A DNA stretch of 64,000 bases from Diphasiastrum complanatum (lineage: Eukaryota > Streptophyta > Lycopodiopsida > Lycopodiales > Lycopodiaceae), in the NCBI GenBank assembly GCA_029204225.1, contig CM055097.1, forward strand, positions 38,185,106 to 38,249,105. Reading direction: 5' to 3'. The notes beneath the pieces were generated by a model. The model worked only from the letters and a program-made list of their open reading frames with translations, had not been told where the DNA came from and did no database searches. Below are positions 63,873-64,000 of the stretch, piece by piece. Each line of letters begins with the position of its first letter. Within the stretch, counting starts at the first letter, position 1. A program made the translations under genes and the position numbers.

Positions 63873-64000
63873 TTCTTCCCTTCTTAAACTGCTTCTATCC
63901 TTAGAAGCTCCAAAGAACATGAAAGAATTACGGTTCCTTTAACTTTCAGTATTAACCGGGAAAATCATTATCCTTCTCAACTCCGAGTATCTCAGATACT
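63873..64000 (-). other. 3' interior end of an LTR2 element
   Basis: Matches 58979-59100: both carry GAAGCTT(C)/GGAGCTTCTAAGGATAG-type sequence and CAGTTTAAG before the purine tract on the minus strand. The element continues beyond the window. Confidence 0.7.

Overview
The window looks like nuclear DNA of a land plant with a large, retrotransposon-packed genome. Evidence: plant-type Ty3/gypsy chromoviruses and Ty1/copia elements, tRNA-iMet primer-binding sites, MITEs, long dinucleotide microsatellites and introns with plant-like GT/AG borders. One of the two host genes I can support encodes a CFAP20-domain (ciliary) protein, which suggests a plant lineage that keeps flagellated sperm. A fern is my guess; a lycophyte, bryophyte or cycad/ginkgo is possible. 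There are no tRNA or rRNA genes, CRISPR arrays or bacterial features.

Layout. 1-7087: a decayed chromovirus whose 3' LTR is split by a complete 4.08-kb LTR element (2478-6557) with a perfect ATCAA target duplication. 7088-8598: a diverged tandem duplication. 8599-11782 (minus): five exons of a CFAP20DC-like gene, with a Mutator-type MITE in its first intron. 12305-14003: gypsy scrap, GT-rich microsatellite, direct repeats. 14004-17891: a non-coding LTR element fused to 17892-20732, the 3' half of a second gypsy family. 20733-21660: part of a Penelope-like reverse transcriptase element whose other part lies at 36061-37843. 21860-31600: minus-strand LTR elements carrying an unusual long coiled-coil ORF, mixed with gypsy and copia scraps. 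32285-45000: copia LTRs, gag, RT and RNase H pieces in both orientations. 45000-48960: another coiled-coil-ORF element. 49410-50787: a gypsy PR-RT fragment ended by a 230-bp fold-back element. 51959-53467 (minus): an intact exostosin/GT47 glycosyltransferase. 54530-55600: a GC-rich block with hairpins and a zinc-knuckle gag fragment. 57950-64000: LTRs of two related families on the minus strand around long non-coding stretches.

Only the GT47 gene is fully open. The CFAP20DC-like gene is recognisable as five phase-consistent exons but its 3' end was not found. All retroelement reading frames except the gag of the nested element carry stops, frameshifts, deletions or lost catalytic residues.

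The best candidate for something undescribed is the family of LTR elements (at least three copies, probably five) whose gag position holds a long ORF: an N-terminal globular domain, a Pro/Ser/Thr-rich linker, paired coiled coils and a variable C-terminus. The stop codon overlaps the polypurine tract and no reverse transcriptase is present. Also notable are two elements with shared AGTTA...TAACT LTR termini, and a Penelope-like element whose two parts match at a target duplication but lie 16 kb apart in permuted order.
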